A stretch of DNA of 64,000 nucleotides from an uncultured Muribaculaceae bacterium (GTDB lineage Bacteria > Bacteroidota > Bacteroidia > Bacteroidales > Muribaculaceae), in NCBI GenBank assembly GCA_910584055.1, contig CAJTZS010000007.1, positions 46,644 through 110,643 on the forward strand, in the 5' to 3' direction. The notes below the pieces were generated by a model. It saw only the letters and a list, made by a program, of their open reading frames with translations, searched no databases and was not told the origin of the DNA. Shown piece after piece: positions 1 through 9,250 of this stretch. The translations under genes and the position numbers were made by a program. Each line of letters begins with the position of its first letter. Within the stretch, counting starts at the first letter, position 1.

Positions 1-123
1 GCCATCACTGATGATTTCACAGGCACTTTGCCCGACAATGACCTGAACCGTGCGTTATATATCCTCAGCAGAATCTACAGATTCGACATGCCCTTCACTT
101 CAAAAAAAGAAGAGCAACCGTAG
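1..123 (+). CDS. FecR-family anti-sigma factor, C-terminal fragment (5' end outside window)
   Basis: The window opens inside a reading frame that ends at the TAG at 121-123. Its 40 residues contain FTGTLPDNDLNRALYILSRI, which matches in pattern the end of the complete FecR protein at 62624-63598 (FSGTLPTGNLPLALRAIEKI), the C-terminal DUF4974 part of Bacteroidetes FecR proteins. FecR proteins are single-pass inner-membrane regulators that hold an ECF sigma factor and receive a signal from the N-terminal STN domain of a TonB-dependent transducer. The next gene is an STN-containing SusC, so this is very probably its cognate anti-sigma factor. The matching sigma gene would lie upstream of the window. 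Confidence 0.8.
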   Translation, partial: AITDDFTGTLPDNDLNRALYILSRIYRFDMPFTSKKEEQP

Positions 124-190
124 ATTTTATTGAAAATATGTTTAAGAACATTAAAATTCAGGATTACGAATTGGCGTAAGGCGCGACTTA

Positions 191-222
191 TAGGTTAACA
201 ATGAATCTTTATTATTAACCTA
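191..222 (+). promoter_or_regulatory. Inverted repeat in leader of first susC
   Basis: TAGGTTAA (191-198) and TTAACCTA (215-222) are perfect 8-base arms around a 16-base loop, ending 16 bases before the susC start at 239. It could fold in the leader RNA or be a binding site. The 124-238 spacer shows no clear TAnnTTTG promoter, which would fit use of a dedicated ECF sigma factor, though that is inference. Confidence 0.35.
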
Positions 223-238
223 ACATCAGTATCCGCTA

Positions 239-3200
239 ATGCAACCAGTTTGTGAAACTCATGAATTTAAGAGGAATCCTGCACGATATCTATGGGTTCT
301 TTTATTGGGACTCATCACAGCTCTATGTGTAAACGCCCAGAAAGCAGAGACGCTGACATTGAACATGAAGGATGTTTCTTTGCAGCAAATATTAAAGGAG
401 GTCGAAAACAAGACGAAATGGGAATTCTCTTATAAAGCGTCCTCTCTCGATAAGAAACATGTTGCCTCCTTCAATTGCACACAAGCCACTATCCGGCAGA
501 TTTTGGACAAGGCCCTTGCCGGTACAAACCTTACATATGAAATAATCCCACCGAATTCGGTCGTCATTTTAGAGAAATCCGGTGGCAGAAAATCGGCCGC
601 TCATCCCTCCAAGGTTGCTGTAAACGGTATTGTTGTGGACAAGGCCGGGGAACCATTGATAGGTGCTACCGTAGTCGTAAAGGGGGGTAAGCAGTTTTCT
701 GTCTCCGATACTGACGGCAAATTTTCCATAACCACAAAACCTGATGCCGTGCTTCAGGTTTCATATGTCGGATTCTCCCGACAGCTTGTTCCCGTGAAGG
801 GGAGGGAGAATCTGCGTATTGAGATGCAGGAGGATGCCAATACCATGGACGAAGTGGTGGTTGTCGGCTATGGCGAGATGAAGAAAGCGGATTTGACCGG
901 CGCGGTGGCAAGCGTGACTCCCAAGAATATGGATGCTAACAGGAACACATCGGTTGTCCAGGCATTGCAAGGAACTGTCCCGGGTGTGAATGTTACCAGA
1001 AGTTCGGGAGCGCCCGGCGACACCGGCGAGATATTGGTGCGTGGCGTGACGACGATTAACGATTCCAGTCCCTTAGTGATTGTTGACGGTGTGCCGGATG
1101 ATCTGGAATCAGTTAATGTGAGCGATATAGAGAGCATTTCGGTGCTTAAAGATGCCGCTTCGGCATCAATTTATGGCGCGAGAGCCGCCTCGGGAGTTAT
1201 ACTCGTTACAACCAAACGTGCCAAAGAGGGGAAAGCCACGGTGGAATATCAAGGTTCTGTCGGTTTCGACACGGATACTGACCATCCGGAGGTTGTGGAT
1301 GTAATCACCTATTTCAAACTTCGTAATGAAGAGGCATGGAATCAGAATGGGAATCCGGAAGGCGGGGTGTTCGCCGTCGCCAATCAGAATGCCATTGAAA
1401 TCTGGCTGGAGAAGAATGCGGAGAATCCTGACCGGTATCCTGTCGCTGACTGGTGCAAGGCGATGATTCGCAAGACCGCCCCTTTCACTAAACATTCCGT
1501 AAGCGTCGGTTACGGCAATAAAGTGACGCGAAGTAAAATTTCCGCCACCTATGAATATTCCGAGGGCCTTTACAATCATTACGATTATTCGCGTATAATG
1601 GTGCGTGCCACCAATTATTTCAAAGTTTCCAACTGGCTGCAGGTCGGTCTTGACGCCAATTATTATAATAACACATCACACAAACCGACAATCAATCCGC
1701 TCAACAGGTGCATAGAGATGGATCCGAACAGAGCCTATCAGAACAGTGACGGGACACCGGCACAGGGTCACGGGCTTATCAATCCATGGGCACAACTGAA
1801 TTACGGCGGTTTCCTGAACGGATGGAAAGACCAGCTTGCCGCCAAGGCAACCGTAATCATAACGCCATTCAAAGGGTTTACCATCACGGGGGTTGTGGCT
1901 CCCGGCTTCAATTGGAACAGGGCGAAAAAGTTTGTAAAGAAAGTGGAAGGTTACGACTGGCAGGGGAATGCTGGAACCATCTATTATCAGGATTCAAACG
2001 ACCTGACGGAGAACAGGTATGTGACACGTACCCTCACGAAACAGCTTCTTCTCAATTACAAGGTTTCATTCAAAAGAAAACACGACCTCTCCGCACTTCT
2101 CGGATACGAGGATTATCATCGACGCTATGACACGCAGGGAGGGGTGACCAAGGGTATGCTGCTTTCGGATTATCCGTTTTTTTACAATGCCAATAAAAAC
2201 AACGTCACTTTGACAGGAGCGATGACCGAAAATTCCTACCGGTCGGTATTCGGCCGTGTCAATTATGCGTTCGACAACAAATATCTGGCTCAGGCAAACT
2301 TGCGATGGGACCGGTCGTCCCGTTTCGGGAATAAATACCGTAACGGATATTTCCCATCGTTTTCAGCGGCTTGGGTTGTCACGGGAGAGAATTTCATGAG
2401 CCGTGTCAATCCTGCAGTATTGAGCTTCCTAAAGGTAAGGGGGTCTTACGGCACACTTGGGAATGAGCGTATCGGCGATTATCCCTATTTTTCAACGCTT
2501 GCCATAGGAAACACTATATTCATGGATCCTGACGGTGCATTGTCATCTTCAAACAATGCGCTTATAGACGAGTACGCAATTCCCGATATTTCATGGGAAA
2601 CCACTCACAGTTATGATGTAGGGGTGGATGCTTCGCTATTCAATTCCCATTTCACACTTACATTCGACTGGTATTGGAAGAAAACCAAGAATATGCTTCT
2701 GGCAACCCAGATACCAACCCTGATGGGTGTTGACAATCCGTATCGGAATTCCGGCGACATGCATACGAAGGGATTTGACCTGCAACTGAACTGGCGCGAC
2801 AGGATAGGGGATTTCAGCTATGCCGTAGGTTTTAATCTTTCCGACTCCAGGTCGGTGATGGGCAATATGCATGGGACGGAAGTTTACGACGATACGAACG
2901 GGTATGTGACCCGTGAGGGGGATGAATTCGGTGCCTGGTACGGTTACATCTGCGAAGGAATATTCCAGACGCAGGACGAAGTGGATTCTTCACCGCTCCT
3001 GTATCCGGGGCTGACAAGGCCGGGGGATCTTAAATTCCGCGACATTAGCGGTTCGGATGGAAAACCGGACGGTATCATATCTCCTGAATATGACCGGGTT
3101 ATCTTAGGCTCATCCCAACCGCATTTCAATTATGGAATCAATCTGAATTTCAGTTGGAAAGGTATAGAGCTCAGTGCGCTGTTTCAGGGTGTGGGTAAGC

Positions 3201-3652
3201 AGAAAGTGCGCCGCACGCAAGCCATGACCACCCATACGGCCAGTTATTACAATTTCCCCAAGGAAACGCTTGGAAAATTCTGGAGCTATCTTAACGATAC
3301 ATATCATTTCGGACAATATGAATGGGACAACATCTACAGCACGCCCGAGGAGAGGGCACAGGCTGAGTTCCCGCGTCTCGATACCAAGAATTATAAAAAC
3401 AATTATAGGGTGTGCACTGACAAATGGCTTTTCGACGGCTCATATTTCAGATGTAAGAACGTGACGCTCGCGTATTCGTTCCAGAAAAACATTCTTCAGA
3501 AGCTGCGCCTTTCGGCACTGAGGGTGTTCGCTTCCGCCTCCGACCTGTTTTGTTTCAGTCATTTCCCGCAGGGTTGGGACCCCGAGATGAAGAACAATGG
3601 CTCTTCCTATATCGCAAAATCTTTCAATTTCGGCGTTAGAGTTAAATTCTAA
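239..3652 (+). CDS. SusC/RagA TonB-dependent outer-membrane transporter with STN domain
   Basis: Outer-membrane barrel that imports a bound nutrient with energy from TonB. The 1137-residue protein has a signal peptide ending near VNAQ (residue 34), an STN secretin/TonB domain (about 40-112), a carboxypeptidase-D regulatory-like beta-sandwich (about 126-200, with GEPLIGATVVVKG), a plug domain with the family landmarks LVIVDGVP and SISVLKDAASASIYGARAA (about 215-330), and a long beta-barrel ending in the aromatic-rich FNFGVRVKF typical of Bam substrates. The STN domain marks a transducer that signals to FecR, whose gene ends just upstream. It is followed after 19 bases by its SusD partner. Expression is likely induced by its own ligand through the FecR/sigma pair. 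The substrate cannot be read from the sequence. Confidence 0.96.
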   Translation: MQPVCETHEFKRNPARYLWVLLLGLITALCVNAQKAETLTLNMKDVSLQQILKEVENKTKWEFSYKASSLDKKHVASFNCTQATIRQILDKALAGTNLTYEIIPPNSVVILEKSGGRKSAAHPSKVAVNGIVVDKAGEPLIGATVVVKGGKQFSVSDTDGKFSITTKPDAVLQVSYVGFSRQLVPVKGRENLRIEMQEDANTMDEVVVVGYGEMKKADLTGAVASVTPKNMDANRNTSVVQALQGTVPGVNVTRSSGAPGDTGEILVRGVTTINDSSPLVIVDGVPDDLESVNVSDIESISVLKDAASASIYGARAASGVILVTTKRAKEGKATVEYQGSVGFDTDTDHPEVVDVITYFKLRNEEAWNQNGNPEGGVFAVANQNAIEIWLEKNAENPDRYPVADWCKAMIRKTAPFTKHSVSVGYGNKVTRSKISATYEYSEGLYNHYDYSRIMVRATNYFKVSNWLQVGLDANYYNNTSHKPTINPLNRCIEMDPNRAYQNSDGTPAQGHGLINPWAQLNYGGFLNGWKDQLAAKATVIITPFKGFTITGVVAPGFNWNRAKKFVKKVEGYDWQGNAGTIYYQDSNDLTENRYVTRTLTKQLLLNYKVSFKRKHDLSALLGYEDYHRRYDTQGGVTKGMLLSDYPFFYNANKNNVTLTGAMTENSYRSVFGRVNYAFDNKYLAQANLRWDRSSRFGNKYRNGYFPSFSAAWVVTGENFMSRVNPAVLSFLKVRGSYGTLGNERIGDYPYFSTLAIGNTIFMDPDGALSSSNNALIDEYAIPDISWETTHSYDVGVDASLFNSHFTLTFDWYWKKTKNMLLATQIPTLMGVDNPYRNSGDMHTKGFDLQLNWRDRIGDFSYAVGFNLSDSRSVMGNMHGTEVYDDTNGYVTREGDEFGAWYGYICEGIFQTQDEVDSSPLLYPGLTRPGDLKFRDISGSDGKPDGIISPEYDRVILGSSQPHFNYGINLNFSWKGIELSALFQGVGKQKVRRTQAMTTHTASYYNFPKETLGKFWSYLNDTYHFGQYEWDNIYSTPEERAQAEFPRLDTKNYKNNYRVCTDKWLFDGSYFRCKNVTLAYSFQKNILQKLRLSALRVFASASDLFCFSHFPQGWDPEMKNNGSSYIAKSFNFGVRVKF

Positions 3653-3671
3653 TCTTCAAAATCCAAATTAA

Positions 3672-5396
3672 ATGAAAAATATCATATATTCTCTGTCGGT
3701 TGTCGCCTGCATGACGGTTTTTGCGGGTTGCGCACAGATAGATATCGAACCGCAGACCAATCCCACTAAGGAAACTTGGTTTAAAAACGCCTCTGACCTT
3801 AAGATGAGTGTGGATGCGCTCTATAGTTACAAGCAATGGGATTTTGAAGGGTATCGGCCCTATAATCTCGATATGTGGAGCGACGACTGGTTTCAGAACA
3901 CCATTACCAATGACCCCGGTCCGACAGGTAACCTCACATCGGATCATAGTTTCGTGCAGGCGAGATGGAAAAACACATACCGTTCGATTATGAACGCCAA
4001 CCTTTGCGTGGCGGCGGCACGCCGGCTCCGTGAGGCCGACGACACTGCCGACTTGCAGGCCTTGGAGGGGGAGGCTCTCTTTATGCGTGCATGTTTCTAT
4101 TCATATATAATATTCTTTTGGGGAGATGCCCCCTACTATACCGATGAAATATCAATTTCTCAGGCGGAGGCCATGACCCGCACTCCGAAATCTGAGATTC
4201 TTGGGAAAATATATGAAGATTTCGACATGGCGGAGACTTTGCTTCCGGAAAAAAATCCGGGAAGGGTGTGTAAAGCTACCGTTGCCCCGTTCAAGGCGCG
4301 GACAGCCCTTTGGTGCTCGGATTGGGCAACAGCGGCGGCAGAAGCTAAAAAATGTATCGATTCCAAAGCCTATGCCCTTGATGCTGATTGGGATAATGTG
4401 CATGCTCCTAAAAGCACTTCCAAGGAATGGATATTGTCAATCCCGAGAAGCCGATCGCTTGATGACGCTTCCAAATTCGCCACAACCAATTTCATTCCGC
4501 GTATAATCGCAGGATACACAGGCAATTTAGGTCCTTCGTGGGAACTGCTCCTTTCTTTCCTCTGTACGGATGGCAAACCGGTGGACGAATCTCCGCTCTA
4601 TGATCCTCACAAGCCGTTCAAGAACAGAGATCCGAGATGCGCGAAAACCATCGTTGAATTTGGATCGACTTTCCTCGGTTATGAGTATAGTCCTGAAAAA
4701 TTGAAGGTTCGTGACCCGAACGGCAAATCTGTGTCTAACGTTTCGTCGCCTTTGGTGGGTAACGGCTCGCCTACGAGTGCGTTGTATCTACGTAAGGGAA
4801 TAGATGAAACTTGGATTGACGACAAATATGCGGAGAATAATGTTCCGGTGCTCCGTTATGCCGATGTGCTGCTGATGTATGCGGAGGCTAAAGTTGAACT
4901 TAACGAGATTGACCAGTCGGTGCTCGATGCAATCAACGATGTCCGTTCGCGTGCCTACAAGGCGCGAAGGACGCAGACCTCCCTCTATCCCTCCGTCAAA
5001 GAGACCGGACAGCGGGATTTGCGCACAATTGTGCGTTTCGAACGTAGGATGGAACTGGCTTTCGAGAACAAGCGCTATTTCGACATTATCCGCTGGAAAG
5101 TCGCCGATATATGCATGAACCGTCCGCAGTATCAATGTCTTCTCGGGTTGACGGTAAATGGCGATTATTGGAAAAGCGACCTGGGCAAGCTTATTAAATC
5201 TGGGGATTTCTTCTTCACCGACAAGGCCCTCCCCGATATTGACGAGAACGGTCTCGTGGACCTTAAACCATTGCTCGACACCGGTACAATCCGGCAACAC
5301 ACTGCCCGTTATTTCCCGGTCCGTCAGTATCTTTTCCCGATTCCTTCCTACGATATTGTGACAGCTCCCGGACTGACGCAGAATCCCGGTTATTAA
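3672..5396 (+). CDS. SusD/RagB-family nutrient-binding lipoprotein
   Basis: Surface lipoprotein that caps the SusC barrel and binds substrate. The 574-residue protein starts with a lipoprotein signal and lipobox FAGC, giving a lipidated Cys20. SusD traits are the N-terminal PQTNPTKETWFKNASDLKMSVDALYSYK, the alpha-helical repeats with LQALEGEALFMRACFYSYI, LRYADVLLMYAEAKVELNE, and the ERRMELAFENKRYFDIIRWK motif near the C-terminus. It ends with the usual GLTQNPGY. It lies 19 bases after susC and is surely co-transcribed. The binding specificity is unknown; the downstream acetylesterase suggests an acetylated sugar or a similar ligand. Confidence 0.95.
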   Translation: MKNIIYSLSVVACMTVFAGCAQIDIEPQTNPTKETWFKNASDLKMSVDALYSYKQWDFEGYRPYNLDMWSDDWFQNTITNDPGPTGNLTSDHSFVQARWKNTYRSIMNANLCVAAARRLREADDTADLQALEGEALFMRACFYSYIIFFWGDAPYYTDEISISQAEAMTRTPKSEILGKIYEDFDMAETLLPEKNPGRVCKATVAPFKARTALWCSDWATAAAEAKKCIDSKAYALDADWDNVHAPKSTSKEWILSIPRSRSLDDASKFATTNFIPRIIAGYTGNLGPSWELLLSFLCTDGKPVDESPLYDPHKPFKNRDPRCAKTIVEFGSTFLGYEYSPEKLKVRDPNGKSVSNVSSPLVGNGSPTSALYLRKGIDETWIDDKYAENNVPVLRYADVLLMYAEAKVELNEIDQSVLDAINDVRSRAYKARRTQTSLYPSVKETGQRDLRTIVRFERRMELAFENKRYFDIIRWKVADICMNRPQYQCLLGLTVNGDYWKSDLGKLIKSGDFFFTDKALPDIDENGLVDLKPLLDTGTIRQHTARYFPVRQYLFPIPSYDIVTAPGLTQNPGY

Positions 5397-5469
5397 GAAA
5401 TTTTCCATGCTGCCGTTGCGAGCAACAGCAGCCATAGAATGTATAATATTTCTTTAAATGTCGTTTTAA

Positions 5470-6639
5470 ATGGTTTATAATAAATTTCTAACATGGTTGT
5501 TGGCATTCGTTGCATGCAACGTTGCAATGGCATCGGAGAAACCTTTCCGAATACTTCGCCCAACAACAGACCACGATGAGTTCTGCTATACGTGGCTTAT
5601 GGAAATCAGGAATATTTCAAGGGAATCTTCACCTGATGATTTTGAAGGGATATTACGTAAATCCATGCTGACGCTGTATGACGCGCTTTTGCAGAGCAAC
5701 CCGGAAATCAGCGGTTCAAGGGCTGTGGGTTATCAATTGAAAGAACGACTCTCTGAGTTGACCAGTAGGAGGACTCCGGAAGAGGGGTATATTGAGATAT
5801 CGAAGGCTACCGGGAACGGTATGATTCTTCGCACGAGTGAAGTCTGTATCGCTGTCAATCTCTCCGGGGAATCGTATCCATGGGTGTCGCCCGAAACAGA
5901 GGACATTGAGGAAATAATGAAAATGTTTGCAGGAGTTGCCGACATGTTGATTATCACCGATCCGTCTCCCGCTTCATGCGATCCGCAGACGGTAAATCTT
6001 TTCAGGAAAGCGGGAAAACCGGTGTTCGCACCGGAAGGAATGTTGCGCGGCGATCCGGGAGTGACCCATATGGGTAAGGAGGGTGTGAAGATTGTCCTCC
6101 CTGATATGGACTCCCCCTTTACACTCAGTTTCACGGATACCGGTTCGGATGAAGAAAAGATAGAGAAGTTGATGATGTTGAAACATGAAGCGTTGCCGGC
6201 GATATTGATAAGCACCGTCTGCAGTGAGGATGATATTTACAGTGACAGCTTCAATCCGGAAACCGGAGGCATATTGATTGCCCCGGCATGGCAACCATGG
6301 TTTGACACTTTGGTTAAAAAGACTTCGCCGCTTGCAGTCACTTCCTGCGGGGAACACGCCTTGGGAATACCTTACAGTGAGCGTGGTTTCATGAATGTTT
6401 CAAGAAAGGCCCTTGAGAAATCTGTGGCGGATTTGAAGTCCCTGATGATTCCCGGAGAGACCTGGGCAGTGAAAACCCCTTCTGTCAGTTCGGTTAAAGA
6501 GACTGAAACCTCAGACGGACGTTCCGGCAGGATACGGAGATTTGACCTTAACGGCAGGGAAATCAGGGATATATCCGGCTATTCAGGAATATATATCGAG
6601 AAAAAAGGGGAGGAGACATATAAGTTGTACAAACATTGA
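5470..6639 (+). CDS. Secreted degenerate metallo-beta-lactamase-fold paralogue
   Basis: A 389-residue exported protein (signal peptide ending near AMAS) of no named family. I read it as a paralogue of the next gene: ISKATGNGMILRTSEVCIAV parallels IYKIYNCGVVVRTKDVTVAF, and the segment after it (LIITDPSPASCDPQTVNLF) parallels LYVTHRHSDHYDPWVLTRF. The metal-binding HxHxDH motif of the neighbour is replaced here by DxSxAS (residues about 163-168), so zinc binding and hydrolase activity are probably lost. The C-terminus (IRRFDLNGREIR, then SGIYIEKKG) resembles the sorting-like tails of Bacteroidales secreted proteins. A binding or regulatory role is possible. The assignment to the fold is inference from the paralogy; the gene itself is certain. 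Confidence 0.75.
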   Translation: MVYNKFLTWLLAFVACNVAMASEKPFRILRPTTDHDEFCYTWLMEIRNISRESSPDDFEGILRKSMLTLYDALLQSNPEISGSRAVGYQLKERLSELTSRRTPEEGYIEISKATGNGMILRTSEVCIAVNLSGESYPWVSPETEDIEEIMKMFAGVADMLIITDPSPASCDPQTVNLFRKAGKPVFAPEGMLRGDPGVTHMGKEGVKIVLPDMDSPFTLSFTDTGSDEEKIEKLMMLKHEALPAILISTVCSEDDIYSDSFNPETGGILIAPAWQPWFDTLVKKTSPLAVTSCGEHALGIPYSERGFMNVSRKALEKSVADLKSLMIPGETWAVKTPSVSSVKETETSDGRSGRIRRFDLNGREIRDISGYSGIYIEKKGEETYKLYKH

Positions 6640-6653
6640 ATCAAATAACTTCC

Positions 6654-7814
6654 ATGATGAAAAAATATTTGAATACACTTATAATAGTATTGTCGGCCTG
6701 GGGTCTCGCGGGTTCGGTGTCTCCGCTGCAGGCGCAGGATGACATGTCGCTGTTCAACTCACAGGTAGGTGAGCAGCTGGCGATGGTACACACTTTGTTT
6801 AACAGATTCAAACCGTGCAAGGGTGAATTGCCGCATGAACGGAAAATGGCGTTCTATATCCTTGATGCAATATACCATAATTCAAGTTTGCCCCCACAGA
6901 ACTATACGCTGGTAAGGGATTTCATGAGCCGCAGGTTAATGCAGGTCTTGGCCGATATGAACAAACCGCTTCCTTCAGGGGTTTCGGCGCGGATATATAA
7001 AATATATAACTGCGGGGTGGTAGTTCGCACGAAAGATGTTACCGTGGCTTTTGACCTCGTGCGTGGCACGGGACTCGGCGGTGAGGACATAGCAACATCC
7101 CTCGGTCAGAAGAAAAGGACGATGGGTTATATCGACACTGACTTGATGCAACAGATTATAGATAAATGCGATATATTGTATGTCACGCACAGACATTCCG
7201 ATCATTATGACCCCTGGGTTTTGACACGATTTGCGGCAGGGAAAAAGCCTGTGATTCATTCTGACGAGAAGATTGCCGAGGTGTATAAAGATTATGACAG
7301 TGTTGTCCGGGCGCGGCGCAACGGACCATGGAAGGAGACTTTTGTGGCTGCCAACGGAGTCAAACTTGAAACTTTCATAGTCCCGGGACATCAGTCGTTG
7401 GCTTATGATGCAGCCGGAAATTATTTGGGGCAGCTCGACAACAATTTCTATGTCGTGACTTTACCCGATGGAACTGTGGTGGCGCATTCCGGCGATCAGA
7501 ATCCCGACGGTCATGAGGTTGAGGAGAATCAGGAAGGTCTTTCCGATATGGATATTTTATCTAAATCATATCTGGCGGGAAAGATGCCTAAAGTGAACGT
7601 GTTCTGTTGCATTATCTGGGCCAGATACCTCAACGAAATGGTCGATGCTGTGAATCCGGATGTATTGGTGCCGATGCATTGGGCGGAATTGGGTCACGAA
7701 GTCCCTACCCGCTATACCCTCGGCGAATGGCTTCTCTCGAGTCGTATCACACATCCATATTACATGTATACATGGGGGGAATGGATAGATTATTCAAATA
7801 AAAATAACAACTAA
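6654..7814 (+). CDS. Secreted metallo-beta-lactamase-fold hydrolase
   Basis: Exported hydrolase with an intact metal site. I place the start at the ATG at 6654 (386 residues), which gives a clean signal peptide ending at LQAQ; an in-frame TTG lies at 6636. Motif THRHSDHYD carries H179, H181, D183 and H184; further metal ligands are likely in FIVPGHQS, VVAHSGDQNPDG and the C-terminal VPMHWAELGHE. The pattern is closest to the UlaG-like branch of the superfamily, which acts on lactones and phosphodiesters, but the substrate cannot be told. An N-terminal helical region of about 130 residues precedes the fold. It follows its degenerate paralogue by 14 bases and belongs to the SusCD operon. Confidence 0.85.
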   Translation: MMKKYLNTLIIVLSAWGLAGSVSPLQAQDDMSLFNSQVGEQLAMVHTLFNRFKPCKGELPHERKMAFYILDAIYHNSSLPPQNYTLVRDFMSRRLMQVLADMNKPLPSGVSARIYKIYNCGVVVRTKDVTVAFDLVRGTGLGGEDIATSLGQKKRTMGYIDTDLMQQIIDKCDILYVTHRHSDHYDPWVLTRFAAGKKPVIHSDEKIAEVYKDYDSVVRARRNGPWKETFVAANGVKLETFIVPGHQSLAYDAAGNYLGQLDNNFYVVTLPDGTVVAHSGDQNPDGHEVEENQEGLSDMDILSKSYLAGKMPKVNVFCCIIWARYLNEMVDAVNPDVLVPMHWAELGHEVPTRYTLGEWLLSSRITHPYYMYTWGEWIDYSNKNNN

Positions 7815-7825
7815 AATCAGAAATC

Positions 7826-9250
7826 ATGAAGAAATTATTCTTGACATTATTTGTGGCTTCAGCCGCTTTGACTCTGAACGCGGGGAAAGTGGTGTTCATA
7901 GCCGATGGTGCGCAACATCTCTATAACGGGGATGCCGAGAAAGTGGTGGTGCCGGTTGGTTCAGCCGGACCTTTGGTGGGGGATTTCGGTGAAATCTCTT
8001 TCCAGACAATGTTCGTATATACGGGGCTTTTCCAACTGACGATGAATTCCAACGTGTACGTCTCTCCTTTTGAGGGTGTCACTGTGACGGATATGATTGT
8101 ACGCCAGTCTGTAGCCGGCACCGGCAAAACGGCGCAATGCGGACTGCTCAAGACAGCCGCGTATGCAGACGCGACCCAGACCCAGACATTGACCGACATA
8201 TCGGAATCTATGGCTTTTCCGGTAACAAACCATCATCTCCGGGCTTCGTGGATTGAAATCACATACACGGGTACACCGACACAGGTTGCACCGGTGATTT
8301 TCGATTCAACATATCCGATTGTTCCGGAGGGGACGAAAGTTAAACTCTCTTGTTCCACTCCGGAGGCAGCAATCGAGTATAGTTATGAGAATGCCCCTTC
8401 GGAATGGCATACCTATACTGATGGCATTGAAATCAAAGAGGAGGGAGTCGTGTTTGCGCGTGCAAAGAAGAACGGCATGACCGACAGCCCCGAGACTTCT
8501 GCATCTTTCGCTCCGATAGAGGGCGGTCTTGAGAAGGCGGATTTCAATTTCAATCTCTGGTCAACGCTCACCCCGTTGACGAATGGGAAAAGTTTCGTGG
8601 AGAGTCAGGCAAAGGAAATAAACGGGATGAAATGGATCTACCTTTCTGCGGAAGCCAATACGGAAGGGACAGAGTATAAGACTTTCTCTTTCAAGTCGGG
8701 GGACGTGACAATGACACCATTTGTCGGTGAACGTGTTGTGGCAGGTAAAACCAATACTCGCCCATGTCTGTGTTACGATAACACATACGGATGGACACTC
8801 GGCTTCAGATATTATCTCGGGAATGTCCTGACATTCGAGGTGCCTGAAGACTACGAGATCAAGGCTGCTTATTTCAATGGCTCAAACATTGCCCCTCTCA
8901 GTGACGATTATGAACCGATTCTGACAAACTGCTATAGTTCGCCCCTGTTTACGGTAAATGACAGGACATTCTGGTATAAGTTGACAGCAGACTCCGATAA
9001 TGCATCACCGGTGAGGACTATGAAGTTTCAATCCAACGGTAACAAGGGCGCTGCTTTCACTTCCCAGTGCTCTCATATATACGTCTATTATAAAAAGACA
9101 GGTCAGACAGGGATTTCTGAAAATGTGGCAATTGATGAGTCCGCCCCCGTGGAGTATTACAACCTACAGGGGATACGGGTTGCAAATCCTGACAAGGGGT
9201 TATTCATACGCCGACAGGGAAACAAATCCGAAAAAATACTGATGAAATGA
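7826..9250 (+). CDS. Secreted protein with chitobiase-C-like domain and sorting-like C-terminus
   Basis: A 474-residue exported protein (signal peptide ending near LNAG) of unknown function. The middle (about residues 155-230; FDSTYPIVPEGTKVKLSCST, then ARAKKNGMTDSPETSASF) looks like the small beta-sandwich found after chitobiase or hexosaminidase domains (CHB_HEX_C / FN3-like), usually a spacer or carbohydrate-contact module. The last 40 residues (VEYYNLQGIRVANPDKGLFI, then RRQGNKSEKILMK) match the short C-terminal tail very common in secreted Bacteroidales proteins, similar to type IX sorting domains. No catalytic domain is visible. Its stop overlaps the next start as ATGA, so it is translationally coupled to the acetylesterase. 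Confidence 0.8.
   Translation: MKKLFLTLFVASAALTLNAGKVVFIADGAQHLYNGDAEKVVVPVGSAGPLVGDFGEISFQTMFVYTGLFQLTMNSNVYVSPFEGVTVTDMIVRQSVAGTGKTAQCGLLKTAAYADATQTQTLTDISESMAFPVTNHHLRASWIEITYTGTPTQVAPVIFDSTYPIVPEGTKVKLSCSTPEAAIEYSYENAPSEWHTYTDGIEIKEEGVVFARAKKNGMTDSPETSASFAPIEGGLEKADFNFNLWSTLTPLTNGKSFVESQAKEINGMKWIYLSAEANTEGTEYKTFSFKSGDVTMTPFVGERVVAGKTNTRPCLCYDNTYGWTLGFRYYLGNVLTFEVPEDYEIKAAYFNGSNIAPLSDDYEPILTNCYSSPLFTVNDRTFWYKLTADSDNASPVRTMKFQSNGNKGAAFTSQCSHIYVYYKKTGQTGISENVAIDESAPVEYYNLQGIRVANPDKGLFIRRQGNKSEKILMK

Noticed and set aside
1166..1579. Long open frames antisense to susC and many other genes
   Set aside because: They have no family pattern and follow the codon structure of the real gene on the other strand.
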